This document shows positions 9,328-18,355 of a stretch of 64,000 nt of DNA, piece after piece; position 1 is the first letter of the stretch; every line of letters starts with the position of its first letter. Location of the stretch: NCBI GenBank assembly GCA_902592615.1, contig CACJFI010000004.1, positions 46,525 through 110,524 on the forward strand. The letters are read 5' to 3'. The notes under the pieces are model-generated. The model had not been told where the DNA came from. It saw only the letters and a program-made list of their open reading frames with translations, and made no database searches. The translations under genes were made by a program, and so were the position numbers. The DNA is from an uncultured SAR116 cluster alpha proteobacterium. GTDB lineage: Bacteria; Pseudomonadota; Alphaproteobacteria; Puniceispirillales; Marisalimonadaceae.

Positions 9328-9540
9328 TTAATTTATTTGAGAGGTAAAAAATGCAAGTATCAAAAACGAAACTAAAGTTATTATTCCATTAATCCAGGCT
9401 TTTGTTTGCCACCCCTCTTTTTTATTTTTCCAATTAACTATAAATAATCTTCCAAAAACAATGAATATAATTAATAAAATTAGAGAGTTTGAAGGAGAAT
9501 AAGAAAAGAGCTCAACAAATTTATTATAATCAGTAAACAT
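9328..9540 (-). CDS. Small membrane protein of unknown function
   Basis: A 70-residue open frame with two clear hydrophobic segments (about 18-37 and 48-67) separated by a basic loop (NWKNKKEGWQTKAW). I do not recognise a family. Support for it being real: it sits 5 bases after the DMT transporter gene on the same strand and fills the space up to nqrM with only 5 bases left over. It may be cotranscribed with the transporter. Confidence 0.55.
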   Translation of the reverse strand: MFTDYNKFVELFSYSPSNSLILLIIFIVFGRLFIVNWKNKKEGWQTKAWINGIITLVSFLILAFFTSQIN

Positions 9541-9545
9541 AAATC

Positions 9546-10442
9546 TTATTTCAAATTCTGTGCTTGATTATATTCAAAAAGATAAATTCCAATAAAAATC
9601 ATTATTAATGATAATAAATGAAAAAACTGAAATTCTTCGCCTAAAAAAAATACTGCTAATAAAGAACTAAAAACTGGTACTAAATTTGTATACAAACCAG
9701 ATCTTGAAGGACCTATTTTTTCAACACCTTTCATAAAAAAAATCTGTGCTAAAAATGATGGAAAGATGATTATAACACCCAATATCATGATTCCTTTTGG
9801 GCCAGGCAAAATTAATTCGTAAGATAAAGTTTCATATATTAAACCAGGAAGAGAACCCATGAATGCTACATATGCAAAAAAAGTTAATAAAGTCAAAGCA
9901 CCAATTTTAGGTTTTTTTCTTAAACCAACTGCATAAATTGCATACAAGGTACAAGCGAATATCATTACTATATCACCGCTGTTTAATTCTAGTTCAATTA
10001 AATAATTAAAGTTTCCAGAACAAACAACAATCAATACTGCTATAAAAGTTATCAAAACGCCTAAGAATTGGGTAATATTAATTTTATCTTTCAACCATAT
10101 CCATGCAATTATAATTATAAATGCAGGCATTGTTCCCTGGACCAAACCAAGATTAATAGCTATTGTATCATGTGCAGCAACATAATACGCAGAGTTAAAA
10201 CCAGTAAAGCCAAACAGGCCCATGAAAATAAGCCATTTAATTCTTTTGTTCAAAATATACCAAGTTTCAATTAATTGATTTCTACATAAAATTGATAAAA
10301 TTATTGAAACAAAAAACCACCTCACACTGACTATTAATAAAGGAGAAATCTCTCCAACTGCAGCTCTTCCAGCGACAGTATTGAAAGCCCAAAAGATTGA
10401 CGTCAATGTTAATAAAAAGTGAGGATTGGTTAAAATTTTCAT
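9546..10442 (-). CDS. DMT superfamily (EamA) transporter
   Basis: A 298-residue inner membrane protein with ten hydrophobic segments in two EamA halves, the normal length for drug/metabolite transporters. The first half opens with STSIFWAFNTVAGR-like sequence (residues 14-26) and the second half shows PSRSGLYTNLVPVFSSLLAV (about 250-269), the signature loop of EamA repeats. Substrate cannot be told from sequence; members move amino acids, metabolites or drugs. It diverges from the molybdenum hydroxylase operon. Confidence 0.9.
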   Translation of the reverse strand: MKILTNPHFLLTLTSIFWAFNTVAGRAAVGEISPLLIVSVRWFFVSIILSILCRNQLIETWYILNKRIKWLIFMGLFGFTGFNSAYYVAAHDTIAINLGLVQGTMPAFIIIIAWIWLKDKINITQFLGVLITFIAVLIVVCSGNFNYLIELELNSGDIVMIFACTLYAIYAVGLRKKPKIGALTLLTFFAYVAFMGSLPGLIYETLSYELILPGPKGIMILGVIIIFPSFLAQIFFMKGVEKIGPSRSGLYTNLVPVFSSLLAVFFLGEEFQFFHLLSLIMIFIGIYLFEYNQAQNLK

Positions 10443-10552
10443 AAATTTTTGGATATAATACGCTTAAATATATTGAATAAAAAAAAATTAATTGTTATTT
10501 ATCTAATATAATTCTTTTTCTTTATATTCAAATTTAATTTTTGGGAGATAAA

Positions 10553-11422
10553 ATGTCAGAAACACAATATTTAGCTGCAAAAACTATTGATGAAGCAGTT
10601 AACGCTCATAACAATGCCAATGGAACAGCACGGTTTCTTGCTGGTGGAACAGACTTGTTAGTTCAAATCAAAAGCGGTATTAGAAAACCTAACTTAGTTA
10701 TAGACATTAAAAAAATTGTTGAGTTAAATTCCATTAATGAAATTTCAGATGGTGAATTTGAGATTGGTGCTTCAGTATCAGGCGCTAATTTAAATAGAAA
10801 TTCTAAATTTGCTAAACTTTGGCCCGGAGTGTTAGAGGCATTTAGATTAATTGGATCAGAACAAATACAGGGGAGAGCGTCTTTAGGTGGAAATCTATGT
10901 AACGGGTCACCAGCTGGCGATAGTGTTCCAGCTTTAATTGCAGCTGGTTGTAAAGCAGTTATTGCTGGTCCAAAAGGTAGAAAAGATATCCCAATTGAAA
11001 ATTTTCATTTAGGGCCAGGAAAAACAATTTTAGAAAATGGTGAAATGCTAGTGAGTTTAAAGTTTCCTAAACGTGTTTCAAATTCTGCGGATGCTTATTT
11101 AAGAATGACACCTAGAACTGAGATGGATATTGCTGTTGTCGGTTGTGGTGTGAATATTTCATTAGAAAATGATACTTGCACTCATGCAAGAGTTTCTTTA
11201 GGTGCTGTTGCACCAACACCCTTATTAATTGAGGAAGCTTCCAAAATTCTGGTTGGATCAAAGCTTGATGATGATACTTTAGATAAAGTTTCTAAAATGT
11301 GTATGGAATCTTGTAACCCAATTAATGACAAAAGAGGAACAGTTGATTACAGAACAAAAGTTGCAGGCGTTTTGTTTAAAAGAGCTACAAAATTAGCAAC
11401 TGATAGAATTAGAGGAAATTAA
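10553..11422 (+). CDS. Molybdenum hydroxylase, FAD-binding medium subunit (CoxM/XdhB-like)
   Basis: A 289-residue FAD subunit that passes electrons from the iron-sulfur subunit to an acceptor. The two FAD motifs are seen: AGGTDLLVQIK (about 31-41) and the GRASLGGNLCNGSPAGDS segment (about 107-124). I chose the ATG at 10553 because a strong ribosome site (gggaga, 10543-10548) lies just before it; a TTG at 10541 would place that site inside the gene. It is the first gene of a tight three-gene operon in M-S-L order. Confidence 0.93.
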   Translation: MSETQYLAAKTIDEAVNAHNNANGTARFLAGGTDLLVQIKSGIRKPNLVIDIKKIVELNSINEISDGEFEIGASVSGANLNRNSKFAKLWPGVLEAFRLIGSEQIQGRASLGGNLCNGSPAGDSVPALIAAGCKAVIAGPKGRKDIPIENFHLGPGKTILENGEMLVSLKFPKRVSNSADAYLRMTPRTEMDIAVVGCGVNISLENDTCTHARVSLGAVAPTPLLIEEASKILVGSKLDDDTLDKVSKMCMESCNPINDKRGTVDYRTKVAGVLFKRATKLATDRIRGN

Positions 11423-11426
11423 TATC

Positions 11427-11906
11427 ATGGCAAAAATTCAAGTTTCAACTAAAATAAACAACGAAAAAGTAGACTATTTGTGTGAACCACATGATACTAT
11501 GTTGGATGTTTTGAGAAACCAATTAAATCTGACTGGATCAAAAGAAAGCTGCGGTTCAGGTGACTGTGGGTCCTGCAGTGTTATCCTTGATGGTGAATTA
11601 ATCTGTTCTTGTTTGATGTTAGCTGCAGAAGCAGATGGAAGTAATATTGAAACTATTGAAGGTATGTCTGAGGGTGGAAAGCTTCATGCATTACAACAAA
11701 AGTTTCTTGAAAAAGCTGCGCTTCAATGTGGCATATGTACGCCTGGTTTCTTAATGGCCTCTAAGGCACTGTTAGATCACAATCCTTCGCCAACAGAAAC
11801 TGAAGTTAGATATTGGTTGGCCGGTAATCTATGCAGATGTACAGGATATGACAAAATTGTAAAAGCTGTACTAGAAGTTGCTGATGAAATGAAGGAGAGC
11901 GCATAA
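11427..11906 (+). CDS. Molybdenum hydroxylase, 2x[2Fe-2S] small subunit (CoxS/XdhC-type)
   Basis: A 159-residue electron-transfer subunit. The N-terminal plant-type cluster is bound by Cys42, Cys47, Cys50 and Cys62. The C-terminal four-helix cluster uses Cys101, Cys104, Cys136 and Cys138 (QCGIC and LCRCTGY), with the conserved Gln100 that touches the cofactor. The start is 4 bases after the FAD subunit and the stop shares its last base with the ATG of the large subunit. Confidence 0.95.
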   Translation: MAKIQVSTKINNEKVDYLCEPHDTMLDVLRNQLNLTGSKESCGSGDCGSCSVILDGELICSCLMLAAEADGSNIETIEGMSEGGKLHALQQKFLEKAALQCGICTPGFLMASKALLDHNPSPTETEVRYWLAGNLCRCTGYDKIVKAVLEVADEMKESA

Positions 11907-14143
11907 TGAATGAAATTAGTAACAAATGGATTGGTAAAAACACTATAAGACCAGATGGCGCGGATAAGGTAACTGGTCGAGCTCAATATTCATCAGACAC
12001 AACAATGCCAGGTATGATTTGGGGTCATGTGTTAAGAAGCCCTCACCCACATGCTAGAATTTTATCTATTAATACAAAAAAGGCTGAGGAATTAGAGGGA
12101 GTTAAGGCAGTCATCACATCAAAAGATGTTGTTGACTTTCCAATTGATACGCCAGTTATACTTGGTATCCAAGATATGCGATGGATGTGTAGAAACGTTA
12201 TGGCAAGAGACAAAGTTCTTTTTCATGGCCATCCACTTGCAGCAGTTGCAGCTACAACTGAAGAAATAGCAGAAAAAGCGTGTGAATTAATAGAGGTAGA
12301 ATACGAAGTTTTACCATGGGCCATTGAAATTGACGATGCAATTAAACCCGGCGCCCCCATTCTACATGATCACATCCAATTTGAAGGAAAACCATCTAAT
12401 ATAGCTGGCACTCTTGAGCATAAAAAAGGTGACATTGATAAAGGTTTTTCAGAAGCTGATATCATCATAGAAAGAGAATTTAAAACAGAAGCAGTACATC
12501 AAGGTTACTTAGAAACACATTCTTGTTTAGTAAGTGTTGCGGCAGATGGTAGAGCTACTATATGGAGCTCAAGCCAAGGTCAATTTATGGTAAGAGCTAT
12601 GACATCATATTTAACTGGTATACCACAGAGTAAAATCAGAGCAATACCGGCTGAAATTGGTGGAGGATTTGGAGGCAAAACTATTGTTTATTTAGAGCCA
12701 TTAGCTACTATCTTGTCACAAAAAACAGGTCGTCCAGTTAAAATAGTTATGAACAGAGAAGATACAATGAGAGCTTCCGGGCCCACATCTGGATCTAAAA
12801 GTAAAATAAAAATTGGTGCTACTAAAGATGGAAAGATTGTAGCAGCACAAGGAACATATTATTTACAAGCAGGAGCTTTTCCCGGATCACCTATTAGAGG
12901 TGCAGTAGGATGCTCTCTTGCACCATATGACATTCCAAATGCCCATACTTTTGGTTATGACGTAGTATCTAACAGATGTAAAGTTGCTGCATACAGAGCT
13001 CCTGGAGCTCCTATTGGTGCATATGGAGTTGAATGTGTTTTAGATGAAATTGCTGAAAAACTTAACATATGTCCTTTGGAGTTAAGAAAAATTAATGCTG
13101 CAAAAGAAGGAACCCAAGCAGTCCACGGCCCTACTTATCCTCAAATGGGATATTTGGAAACAGTTGAAGCAGCAATAAACCATCCTCATTATAAAGCTCC
13201 CTTAGACAAGCATCAAGGTCGAGGCGTAGCTAGTGGTTTTTGGTTTAATGCTGGTGGAGAATCAAGTGCACAATTAAATATTACTGAAGACGGTAATGTG
13301 GTTGTAACAACAGGACATCCGGATATTGGAGGTTCCAGAGCATCTATAGCCAATATTACTGCTGAATTATTAGGTATTCATCATGATAAAGTGTCGGTTT
13401 TAATAGGTGACACAGCAACAATTGGATACAGCAACCTAACTGGTGGAAGTAGAGTATTATTTGCTTCTGCAATGGTTGTAACTGAATCTGCTAAAATAGT
13501 AATTAAACAATTAAAACAAAGAGCAGCTAAAATTTGGGGTATTGACGAAGAAGCTATTGAGTGGGAAAATGGCGAAGCTAGACCTGCCGGTGATAATGCA
13601 GGAAAATTTACCCCACTTACATTGGCTGAATTAGCAGAAAAAGCTACTGCAACAGGCGGCCCAATTGGAGCTGGATACCAGGTAAACACTGAAGGTGCTG
13701 AAGGTGGCTTTGCAACTCATATTTGTGATGTTGAAGTAGATATGGATCTTGGTATAGTAAGGGTAAAGCGATACACATCTATACAAGACGTTGGTAAAGC
13801 CATTCATCCTGATTATGTAGAAGGCCAGCTTCATGGTGGTTGTGTTCAAGGTATTGGTTGGGCTTTAAGCGAAGAATATATCTATAATAAAGATGGTCAT
13901 TTGGATAATACTGGATTTTTGGATTATAGAATGCCTGTATGTTCAGATTTACCAATGTTAGACACTGTATTAATCGAAATTCCGAACCCAAAACATCCGC
14001 AAGGGGTAAGAGGTGTAGGTGAAGTTCCCTTAGTTCCACCTTTGGCAGCTATATCAAACGCAGTTTATAAAGCAATCGGTAAACGTTCGTACAGCCTTCC
14101 AATGTCTCCACCTAAAATTTTGAAGATTATCGAAGGTAATTAA
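11906..14143 (+). CDS. Molybdenum hydroxylase, molybdopterin-binding large subunit, substrate unknown
   Basis: A 745-residue catalytic subunit of the xanthine oxidase family. Conserved features are GGGFGGK at 252-258, the active-site loop AYRAPG at 362-367, the QGIGWALSEE region late in the chain and the catalytic Glu706 in GVRGVGEVPLVPP. The loop is not the AYxCSFR of true (form I) CO dehydrogenase, nor AYRGAGR of the form II group; AYRAPG is common in enzymes that hydroxylate N-heterocycles or aromatic thioesters. The substrate cannot be read from sequence. The enzyme is probably cytoplasmic; no Tat signal is present. The cofactor genes moaC and moeA lie at 33830-35534. A DMT transporter follows 29 bases downstream on the same strand. 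Confidence 0.93.
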   Translation: MNEISNKWIGKNTIRPDGADKVTGRAQYSSDTTMPGMIWGHVLRSPHPHARILSINTKKAEELEGVKAVITSKDVVDFPIDTPVILGIQDMRWMCRNVMARDKVLFHGHPLAAVAATTEEIAEKACELIEVEYEVLPWAIEIDDAIKPGAPILHDHIQFEGKPSNIAGTLEHKKGDIDKGFSEADIIIEREFKTEAVHQGYLETHSCLVSVAADGRATIWSSSQGQFMVRAMTSYLTGIPQSKIRAIPAEIGGGFGGKTIVYLEPLATILSQKTGRPVKIVMNREDTMRASGPTSGSKSKIKIGATKDGKIVAAQGTYYLQAGAFPGSPIRGAVGCSLAPYDIPNAHTFGYDVVSNRCKVAAYRAPGAPIGAYGVECVLDEIAEKLNICPLELRKINAAKEGTQAVHGPTYPQMGYLETVEAAINHPHYKAPLDKHQGRGVASGFWFNAGGESSAQLNITEDGNVVVTTGHPDIGGSRASIANITAELLGIHHDKVSVLIGDTATIGYSNLTGGSRVLFASAMVVTESAKIVIKQLKQRAAKIWGIDEEAIEWENGEARPAGDNAGKFTPLTLAELAEKATATGGPIGAGYQVNTEGAEGGFATHICDVEVDMDLGIVRVKRYTSIQDVGKAIHPDYVEGQLHGGCVQGIGWALSEEYIYNKDGHLDNTGFLDYRMPVCSDLPMLDTVLIEIPNPKHPQGVRGVGEVPLVPPLAAISNAVYKAIGKRSYSLPMSPPKILKIIEGN

Positions 14144-14172
14144 TTGCAAAAGTAGTTTTATTATTTAGATCG

Positions 14173-15123
14173 ATGAATCAAGATAATAAAACTATGATAT
14201 TATTAGCTTATATTTCTGCATTTTTAGGTGTATGCGGCCACGCCAGTTCTGAATTTTTTGTTAAACTTTCAGGGATTTCTGGAGTGGAGGTATCTGTTTG
14301 GAGATTTGGCTTAGGTGGGCTTGCCTTACTAATATTGTGCTTAATTAATCCATCATCCAGAAACTTAATTATACCACTTAAAAAAGATCCCTACCCCATT
14401 GTTATTCTTTCAGTTTTTGGCATGGCATTTGGACAATTTTTATTTCATTGGGCCTTAGATTTTGCTTCTGTTGTACAAGTTGCTACTATGGTTACAATAA
14501 TGCCAATAGGTGTTGTTTTTGTAGTTCGTATAATTGAAGGCACTAAAATAACACCCCCAAAAATTATAAGTGGGATTGGAGCCTTTCTGGGATGTGTTTT
14601 TTTACTTAACGACGGATACTTAGAACAACTCAAGGGAGCTGGTGAAAGTATCTTGGGAATTTATTTATCAATTGGGTGCGCTTTAGTTGGAGCAATTTAT
14701 CTTGTTATGGTCAAACCTTATGTTCAAGTATATGGACCTATAAGAATGACCACATACACTTTCGTACTGGGCTTTATAGCATTATATCCATCCATAGGTA
14801 TTATTTGGAACATATGGGTAAATCCTTTTGATCTTTTTGATAGAACACATGTTGAGTATATGTCCATAATAACACTTGGGATCTGGAATACTTGTATAGC
14901 ATTCATACTTTGGTTGTGGGGGCTATCTAATATTCCTAACGTAGCAAGAGGAAATTATTTGTTTTTCTTGAAACCTGTAATTGCTCTAGGATTAGCATTT
15001 TTTATTCTAGAAGACGAAATTACTCTTAATCAATTAATTGCAATTTTTGCAATAACTGGATTTGTAATATTAGAAATTTTTTATTCTCCAATTTCTAATT
15101 TTTTCAAATTTAAAAGTAATTAA
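14173..15123 (+). CDS. DMT superfamily (EamA) transporter
   Basis: A 316-residue ten-helix inner membrane protein with two EamA repeats. The first has the SSEFFVKLSG...SVWRFGLGGLALL pattern (about 25-55) and the second ends with NYLFFLKPVIALGLAFFILED (about 261-281). It starts 29 bases after the hydroxylase large subunit on the same strand, so it may export or import that enzyme's substrate or product; this is only inference from position. Confidence 0.9.
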   Translation: MNQDNKTMILLAYISAFLGVCGHASSEFFVKLSGISGVEVSVWRFGLGGLALLILCLINPSSRNLIIPLKKDPYPIVILSVFGMAFGQFLFHWALDFASVVQVATMVTIMPIGVVFVVRIIEGTKITPPKIISGIGAFLGCVFLLNDGYLEQLKGAGESILGIYLSIGCALVGAIYLVMVKPYVQVYGPIRMTTYTFVLGFIALYPSIGIIWNIWVNPFDLFDRTHVEYMSIITLGIWNTCIAFILWLWGLSNIPNVARGNYLFFLKPVIALGLAFFILEDEITLNQLIAIFAITGFVILEIFYSPISNFFKFKSN

Positions 15124-15193
15124 TCAATGTGATAGAAAAAATATTTAAACTTGATATAAAAATATTATTCACATCAAAAAGGTAAATTGTCGC

Positions 15194-16573
15194 ATGAACA
15201 TTGGAATAATTGGACTTGGCTCGATGGGATTAAATTTAGCCAAGAATATCGTATCAAAAAAAAACACTGTTTATGCATATGAAGAAAATCCAGCAATAAA
15301 TAATGACCTCAAAAAAAATAAAGTAAAAAATCTATTTCTAACAGAATCTTTAAGTGAACTCTTAAACAAGGTTATATCGCCCAGAATAATTATGCTCAGC
15401 TTGCCAGCTGATAAAGTAGATGAGGTAATTAGTGAATTGACTAATTTTTTAGAACCTGAAGATATTGTCGCTGATCTTGGAAATTCACTTTATTCGAAGT
15501 CTATAGAAAGAAATACTCTATTAAACAGTCATATGATAAACTTTTTAGGCGTTGGAGTTTCAGGTGGGCCCAGAGGAGCTAAAAATGGTCCAGCAATAAT
15601 GGCTGGAGGCTCAAAAAAAGCATGGAACAAAACTAAACACATATTTGAGGATATTGCAGCCAAAAATAACAATCAAAGCGCTTGTTGTTTTTTTGGCAGC
15701 GCTGGTTCAGGACATTTTGTAAAATTAGTTCATAATGGAATTGAATATGCACTTATGGAAGGAATAGCTGAGGTAACTAATATCCTAGATAAAGTTTATA
15801 ATCTAAATAATGATGAAATAGCAAAAAAATTTAAAGAAATACTTGAAACTAACTCTTCTTCATTTCTGTTAAAAATAACTTCTGAAATAATAAATGCTAA
15901 AAATGAAAATAATCAATATTTTATAGATGAAGTTGATCCTGTAATTGGACAAAATGGAACAGGTGTTTGGACTATAAAAGCCGCACTAGACTTAGGGGTT
16001 GGAATTCCATCAATATACGAAGCTGTATCTGCAAGATATAACTCAAAAAATTTTAAATATAATTTTGAACAAAATTCTAATAATAAAAAATATAATCTAA
16101 ATGATAAATATAATGAAATTTCTATTGAACAAATAATTTTTTTTAATTTTGCATGCTCTATTTACCAAGGTCTAAACCTTATAAATGAATCGAATAAATG
16201 GGATTTTTTTGATTTTAAAATCGAAGATATCTTTAAGGCATGGAGTGCTGGGTGCATTTTACAAGGTAGGTACCTAGATATTATTTCAAAAGAATTCACC
16301 ATACGAAAAAAAATTGATCCAGAATATTTACATAATTTAATTAAAAGAAATTGCTCAGATCAATTAATATCAATTAGAGAATTCAATTCAAGTGCAATAA
16401 ACATGGGAATAACTTGCCCTGTTTTATCCTCTAATCTAGCATATTATGACCAAATGTTTTCAAATCATATAATTGGTGAAACAATACAGTTACAAAGAAG
16501 TTTTTTTGGCCTTCATCCGATTAAAGACAAAAAAGGAAAAAATAATATAAATCCTTATTGGACTAAATTATGA
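15194..16573 (+). CDS. gnd: 6-Phosphogluconate dehydrogenase, decarboxylating
   Basis: Converts 6-phosphogluconate to ribulose 5-phosphate with CO2 release. The 459-residue chain opens with a Rossmann fold GIIGLGSMGLNLA (4-16), then SGGPRGAKNGPAIMAGG and the catalytic GHFVKLVHNGIEYALMEGIAE with Lys and His-Asn. The C-terminal tail has the RSFFGLHPIKDKKG element typical of the dimeric enzyme. The stop overlaps the gluconokinase start by four bases (ATGA), which points to a gluconate-to-pentose route. Most members use NADP+. No zwf or pgl is in this window. Confidence 0.95.
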   Translation: MNIGIIGLGSMGLNLAKNIVSKKNTVYAYEENPAINNDLKKNKVKNLFLTESLSELLNKVISPRIIMLSLPADKVDEVISELTNFLEPEDIVADLGNSLYSKSIERNTLLNSHMINFLGVGVSGGPRGAKNGPAIMAGGSKKAWNKTKHIFEDIAAKNNNQSACCFFGSAGSGHFVKLVHNGIEYALMEGIAEVTNILDKVYNLNNDEIAKKFKEILETNSSSFLLKITSEIINAKNENNQYFIDEVDPVIGQNGTGVWTIKAALDLGVGIPSIYEAVSARYNSKNFKYNFEQNSNNKKYNLNDKYNEISIEQIIFFNFACSIYQGLNLINESNKWDFFDFKIEDIFKAWSAGCILQGRYLDIISKEFTIRKKIDPEYLHNLIKRNCSDQLISIREFNSSAINMGITCPVLSSNLAYYDQMFSNHIIGETIQLQRSFFGLHPIKDKKGKNNINPYWTKL

Positions 16574-17079
16574 ACGAAAAATTTGTTACTCTATTTATAA
16601 TGGGTGTCGCTGGATCTGGGAAAACAACGATAGCAAAGTTGTTATCAAAAAAAATAAATGCATTTTTAATTGAAGCAGATGATTACCATAGTAAAAAAAA
16701 TATAGATAAGATGAGTGCTGGAATTCCACTTAGTGACGACGACAGGTATGATTGGCTTATTAAAATTAAAGAAGAAATCGATAAAAGAAAAAGTTTTCAA
16801 AATTTAGTTGTTTCATGCTCTGCTCTTAAAGAAAAATATAGATCAATATTAAACGTTAAAGAAGATTATTTAGTTTATTTAAAAATTACCAAAAATACTG
16901 CAAAGACAAGGATAAAAAATAGGAAAGATCATTTCATGCCTGACAGTTTAGTTGATAGTCAATTCGCTATTTTGGAAGAACCAAATGTATGCATAACATT
17001 AGAAGAAACTCTTACACCAGAAGAAACGACATCACATTTAACTTCTATTATTAAAAACAAGCTTCATTATGGAAAATAA
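16570..17079 (+). CDS. gntK: Gluconokinase
   Basis: A 169-residue P-loop kinase that phosphorylates gluconate to 6-phosphogluconate, the substrate of the enzyme just upstream. It shows the Walker A GVAGSGKTT (residues 12-20), the EADDYHS element, IPLSDDDRYDWL, the SCSALKEKYR segment and the lid region NRKDHFMPDSLVDSQFAILE. Length and motifs are standard for GntK. It overlaps gnd by 4 bases and the following helicase gene by 11 bases. Confidence 0.93.
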   Translation: MNEKFVTLFIMGVAGSGKTTIAKLLSKKINAFLIEADDYHSKKNIDKMSAGIPLSDDDRYDWLIKIKEEIDKRKSFQNLVVSCSALKEKYRSILNVKEDYLVYLKITKNTAKTRIKNRKDHFMPDSLVDSQFAILEEPNVCITLEETLTPEETTSHLTSIIKNKLHYGK

Positions 17080-18355
17080 AACAAATAATTACAATGATAT
17101 ACCTGAAAAAATCAAATTAGATTCTAAATTTAAAGAAATTTTTAATCTAATGGAGTATTCTAAGCAAAATATTTTTATCACTGGAAAAGCTGGCACAGGA
17201 AAAACTACCCTATTAGAATATTTTAGACTTAATTCAAAAAAGAATTTTGTAATATTAGCTTCAACGGGAATATCTGCAATAAATGCTAAAGGAAAAACTA
17301 TTCATTCTTTTTTTCTATTTCCACCAAGAATATTAATTAATGAAAAAATCAAAAGATTAAGAAGCAAAGTAATAAGCAAAATTGATACTATTTTAATTGA
17401 TGAATGCTCTATGATTAGATGCGATGTACTTGATGCTATAGATCAATCACTTAGATTAAACAGAAATAGCGATAAAAGCTTTGGTGGTGTTCAAATTATT
17501 CTTTTAGGAGATTTGCATCAACTCCCACCAGTAATAAGGGAAAATGAAAGAGAAATTTTTAATAATTTTTATCCACTTGGTCATTATTTTTTTAATGCTA
17601 ATTGCTTTGAGGACAGTGATATTAAAACCTACGAATTAAAAAAGGTCTATAGACAAAAAGATAAAGATTTTATTAATATACTCAACAATATTAGATCTGG
17701 GAACATAAATGATAATGATCTTTTTATATTAAACAACAGGATCGTTAATGAAAGTTTAGATATACCGTCAGAAACAATTATATTGTCACCTACAAATAAA
17801 AGAGTTGATTCTATAAATAATGTTAACCTTCAAAATATAAACAGTGAAACATTTTCTTATGAGTCATCCGAAACAGGTGACTTCAAAGAAAAGCCAGCTG
17901 ACGAAATTCTTGAGTTAAAAGTTGGAGCTCAAGTAATGCTCATTAAAAATGATTTAAAATCTCCTAAAAGATGGGTTAATGGATCAATTGGTATAGTTAC
18001 TCAATTAACAGAAAATTCTATTCATTTAAAAATTAAAAATAAAATCTATAAAATTATACAAGATACATGGGAAAAATTTGATTATTTAATTAAAGATGGT
18101 CAAGTTATGCATGAAGTTGTAGCAACTTTTACTCAATACCCTATCAAGCTAGCTTGGGCTGTAACAATACATAAAAGCCAAGGACAAACATTTGAAAAAG
18201 CTATAATAGATTTAGACAAAGGCTCGTTTGCTCCTGGTCAAACCTATGTAGCATTAAGTAGAGTTACTTCTTTAAATGGTCTTTTTTTAACTAGAGCGAT
18301 AAATGTTTCTGATGTGGTTTTTGATCAAAATATTGAAGATTATTTTTCTAATTGA
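17069..18355 (+). CDS. PIF1/RecD-like DNA helicase (AAA ATPase)
   Basis: A 428-residue superfamily 1B helicase. Seen in order: Walker A GKAGTGKTT (about 39-47), motif Ia ILASTGISAINAKGKTIHSFF, Walker B IDECSM, the GDLHQLPPV motif III, and near the end the AVTIHKSQGQTFEKAIIDL and YVALSRVTSLNGLFL motifs V-VI. This is the PIF1 set, used on forks, G-quadruplexes or R-loops in relatives. Its first 11 bases overlap gntK, so it is likely cotranslated with a gluconate operon, with no obvious functional link. Its 3' end overlaps the convergent transporter gene by 16 bases. Confidence 0.9.
   Translation: MENKTNNYNDIPEKIKLDSKFKEIFNLMEYSKQNIFITGKAGTGKTTLLEYFRLNSKKNFVILASTGISAINAKGKTIHSFFLFPPRILINEKIKRLRSKVISKIDTILIDECSMIRCDVLDAIDQSLRLNRNSDKSFGGVQIILLGDLHQLPPVIRENEREIFNNFYPLGHYFFNANCFEDSDIKTYELKKVYRQKDKDFINILNNIRSGNINDNDLFILNNRIVNESLDIPSETIILSPTNKRVDSINNVNLQNINSETFSYESSETGDFKEKPADEILELKVGAQVMLIKNDLKSPKRWVNGSIGIVTQLTENSIHLKIKNKIYKIIQDTWEKFDYLIKDGQVMHEVVATFTQYPIKLAWAVTIHKSQGQTFEKAIIDLDKGSFAPGQTYVALSRVTSLNGLFLTRAINVSDVVFDQNIEDYFSN

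Noticed and set aside
10541..10552. TTG start for the FAD subunit
   Set aside because: It would put the ribosome site gggaga inside the coding region; the ATG at 10553 is correctly spaced.
11906..14143. Aerobic CO dehydrogenase large subunit (coxL)
   Set aside because: The active-site loop is AYRAPG, not AYxCSFR, and no coxD/E/F genes are adjacent; only the general molybdenum hydroxylase call is supported.
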